The notes under the pieces were generated by a model. It was not told the origin of the DNA, searched no databases, and saw nothing but the letters and a program-made list of their open reading frames with translations. The position numbers were made by a program, and so were the translations under genes. A stretch of DNA of 8,125 bases from Clostridia bacterium. Its GTDB lineage: Bacteria > Bacillota > Clostridia > UBA1381. The DNA lies in assembly GCA_017521775.1 (NCBI GenBank), contig JAFXBO010000229.1, positions 1 to 8,125 on the forward strand. Reading direction: 5' to 3'. Positions within the stretch are counted from its first letter, which is position 1. Each line of letters starts with the position of its first letter. Positions 6,563-8,125 of this stretch are shown piece after piece.

Positions 6563-7531
6563 ATGAAAATCGGTGGTCTGGAGTTAGACAATAATGTGTT
6601 TTTGGCACCAATGGCAGGCGTGACGGACCTGCCATTTCGTCGTATGTGCAGAGATTATGGATGTGGATTGGTTTATTCTGAAATGGTCAGTGCTAAAGGT
6701 TTGTTTTATAAAGATAAAAAAACAGGCTCATTAATGAAGCTTGATGAAAATGAAAAGCCTGCAGCAATACAGATTTTTGGCAGTGAGCCTGATATAGTGG
6801 GCTCGGTTATTTCAGAGGTTGAAAAAGCAGGTGCAGATATAATTGATATCAATATGGGTTGCCCTACTCCTAAGATTGTGAATAATGGTGATGGCAGTGC
6901 CTTGATGAAAAATCCAGAGCTTGCAGGAAGGGTGATAAAGGCAGCAGTTGAAAAAGCCAAAGTTCCTGTTACAGTTAAATTCAGAACGGGATGGGACAGT
7001 GAGAGTATAAATGTTTGCGAACTTTCAAAAATTGCCGAGGCAAACGGAGCATCAGCAATAACTGTTCATGGGAGAACAAGAGAGCAGTTCTATCGCGGAC
7101 AAGCAGATTGGAAGATAATTGCAAAAGTGTGCAAGTCGGTTAAAATCCCTGTTATCGGAAATGGAGATATTTTTTGTGCTGAGGATGCAAAGAGAATGTT
7201 TGAAGAAACGGGCTGTGATGCAGTTATGGTTGGCAGGGGCGCTCAGGGAAATCCTTTTATTTTCACACAGATCGGGGAGCTTTTAAAAAATGGAGAAGTA
7301 AGCGCTGTTCCTACATACAAACAAAAAATTGAATGTGCAAAGAAATTGCTTATTGAACTTGTTTTAGAAAAGGGAGAAAACAGGGGAGTTAAAGAAGCAA
7401 GAAAGCATATCGCATGGTTTATAAAGGGCTTACCTGACAGTGCTCAGGTGAAAACAAATATTTTTAAACTGACTAAAGAAAAAGAGGTTATTGATATACT
7501 CGATGAGTATATAGAAAGGAATGTTTACTAA
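6563..7531 (+). CDS. dusB: tRNA-dihydrouridine synthase DusB
   Basis: This FMN-dependent enzyme reduces specific uridines in tRNA to dihydrouridine using NADPH. The 322 residues form a TIM barrel plus a helical C-terminal domain of about 70 residues. Seen are LAPMAGVTDLPFR (14-26), the catalytic Cys100 in NMGCPTPKIV, Lys139 in TVKFRTGWD, His169 in ITVHGRTREQ, the phosphate-binding GNGD (199-202) and VGRGAQGNP (223-231). Length and motifs fit the DusB subgroup common in Bacillota. The ATG is 3 nt after the Asp23 stop. There is no good ribosome binding site at normal distance; only AAGG about 14 nt upstream is seen, so translation is probably coupled to the Asp23 gene. Its 3' end runs into the start region of the dUTPase gene. 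The exact uridine position modified cannot be read from sequence alone. Confidence 0.96.
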   Translation: MKIGGLELDNNVFLAPMAGVTDLPFRRMCRDYGCGLVYSEMVSAKGLFYKDKKTGSLMKLDENEKPAAIQIFGSEPDIVGSVISEVEKAGADIIDINMGCPTPKIVNNGDGSALMKNPELAGRVIKAAVEKAKVPVTVKFRTGWDSESINVCELSKIAEANGASAITVHGRTREQFYRGQADWKIIAKVCKSVKIPVIGNGDIFCAEDAKRMFEETGCDAVMVGRGAQGNPFIFTQIGELLKNGEVSAVPTYKQKIECAKKLLIELVLEKGENRGVKEARKHIAWFIKGLPDSAQVKTNIFKLTKEKEVIDILDEYIERNVY

Positions 7532-7532
7532 G

Positions 7533-8033
7533 ATGAAAAGAATTGCAAGATTTGAAAAGGTTTCAAAAAACCAATTTAGTGAAGCATGGGTTGATACCTT
7601 TAAATGTGATGAGAATGTATATGATGAAATAAAATTACCTAAAAGGGCAACACAAGGCTCGGCAGGATATGATTTTTTCTCGACTCTTGATTTTTCTCTT
7701 GCACCGGGAGAGAGTCTAAAAATTCCTACAGGGATAAGAGCATATATTGAGGATGGGTGGGTTCTAAAAATCTATCCAAGAAGTGGTCTCGGATTTAAAT
7801 TCCGTTTGCAGCTCAATAACACTGTAGGTATTATTGACAGTGACTATTATAATTCTGATAACGAGGGGCATATTTTTATCAAAATAACAAATGACTCCAA
7901 AGAAGAAAAAACTGTCACAATCAAAAAAGGAGAAGCGTTTGCACAAGGAATTTTCTTAGAATATGGTGTTACCTATGATGATGATGTAGAAGAAATTCGA
8001 AATGGTGGTTTTGGAAGCACATCAAAAAAATAA
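7533..8033 (+). CDS. dut: dUTP diphosphatase (dUTPase)
   Basis: This enzyme hydrolyses dUTP to dUMP and pyrophosphate, keeping uracil out of DNA and supplying dTMP synthesis. With the chosen start it has 166 residues. All five trimeric-dUTPase motifs are present: AGYDF (44-48), YPRSGLGFK (81-89), NTVGIIDSDYYN (96-107), TIKKGEAFAQGIF (129-141) and RNGGFGST (156-163). Motif 3 has YNSDNEGH in place of the usual YxGE, an insertion of a few residues. About 40 residues precede motif 1, longer than in the shortest homologues. Two starts compete: ATG at 7521 lies directly on AAAGGA with no spacing and overlaps dusB by 11 nt, while ATG at 7533 has that site 12 nt upstream and gives the common MKRIARFEKVS N-terminus. 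The second is preferred, at moderate confidence. No intrinsic terminator follows. Confidence 0.93.
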   Translation: MKRIARFEKVSKNQFSEAWVDTFKCDENVYDEIKLPKRATQGSAGYDFFSTLDFSLAPGESLKIPTGIRAYIEDGWVLKIYPRSGLGFKFRLQLNNTVGIIDSDYYNSDNEGHIFIKITNDSKEEKTVTIKKGEAFAQGIFLEYGVTYDDDVEEIRNGGFGSTSKK

Positions 8034-8052
8034 AAAAATTCACAAAAAACAG

Positions 8053-8081
8053 TTGACAAACCATAATAGTTCTGCTATAAT
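8053..8081 (+). promoter_or_regulatory. Strong consensus sigma-A promoter for the tRNA-Ser gene
   Basis: TTGACA (8053-8058), a 17-bp spacer and TATAAT (8076-8081) are both perfect consensus. A-runs at 8034-8050 sit where an UP element would be, as in stable-RNA promoters. The start would be near 8088, about 10 nt before the mature tRNA 5' end. Confidence 0.88.
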
Positions 8082-8098
8082 AGGTTTGTTGACGACAC

Positions 8099-8125
8099 GG
8101 AGAGATGTCTGAGCGGTTGAAAGAG
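8099..8125 (+). tRNA. tRNA-Ser, 5' portion (truncated by window end)
   Basis: The last 27 nt match the start of a bacterial serine tRNA: acceptor strand GGAGAGA, TG at positions 8-9, a D-stem TCT that can pair with AGA after the loop GAGCGGTTGAA. The GAGCGGTT loop carries the conserved GG. The anticodon lies outside the window, so the isoacceptor is unknown. A perfect promoter directly upstream supports it. Confidence 0.85.

Noticed and set aside
8089..8094. TTGACG just before the tRNA as a further -35 box
   Set aside because: It lies downstream of a perfect promoter, and a matching -10 would fall inside the tRNA.
1..8125. Mobile element, phage, CRISPR or defence system
   Set aside because: There are no transposase, integrase, terminal inverted repeats, repeat-spacer arrays or nuclease genes. 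dUTPase occurs in phages too, but its neighbours here are chromosomal housekeeping genes.

Overview
The window looks like a chromosomal segment of a low-G+C Gram-positive anaerobe of the class Clostridia (Bacillota). This rests on A+T-rich codon use, strong GGAGG-type ribosome binding sites, near-consensus sigma-A promoters with 17-bp spacers, an Asp23/Gls24 protein, a group II ECF transporter, and a MurD with a 'SxxSSPxRT' block that I associate with clostridial MurDs. The species cannot be named from the sequence.

Layout. (1) Bases 1-1455, plus strand: the 3' end of an ECF-transporter ATPase (cut by the window edge) and a substrate-binding S component with an extra N-terminal membrane region. 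The S component resembles the cobalamin-type (CbrT-like) group, but the substrate is not proven. (2) Bases 1455-1496: a long, nearly perfect inverted repeat with A/T tails. It can terminate both converging operons, and it contains the last codons of the minus-strand gene. (3) Bases 1472-5862, minus strand: a tightly overlapping four-gene operon in transcription order M42 peptidase, murD, M42 peptidase, M42 peptidase. Every junction overlaps (11, 4 and 10 nt), so translation is probably coupled. (4) Bases 5863-6064: a divergent promoter region with two overlapping sigma-A-like promoters facing left and one extended -10 promoter facing right. (5) Bases 6065-8033, plus strand: an operon of an Asp23/Gls24 protein, the tRNA-dihydrouridine synthase DusB, and a dUTPase. 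(6) Bases 8053-8125: a perfect-consensus promoter and the first 27 nt of a serine tRNA, cut by the window end.

How the genes fit together. Most content is housekeeping: vitamin uptake, peptide turnover, peptidoglycan precursor synthesis, tRNA modification and dUTP removal. The unusual part is the placement of murD, outside any division/cell-wall cluster and inside a run of three M42 aminopeptidase paralogues. The paralogues may form mixed TET-type peptidase shells, and the third has Glu instead of Asp at one metal-ligand position. The MurD also departs from the textbook Mur-ligase motif. I see no phage, transposon, CRISPR or defence system, and nothing that I can defend as a wholly new system.
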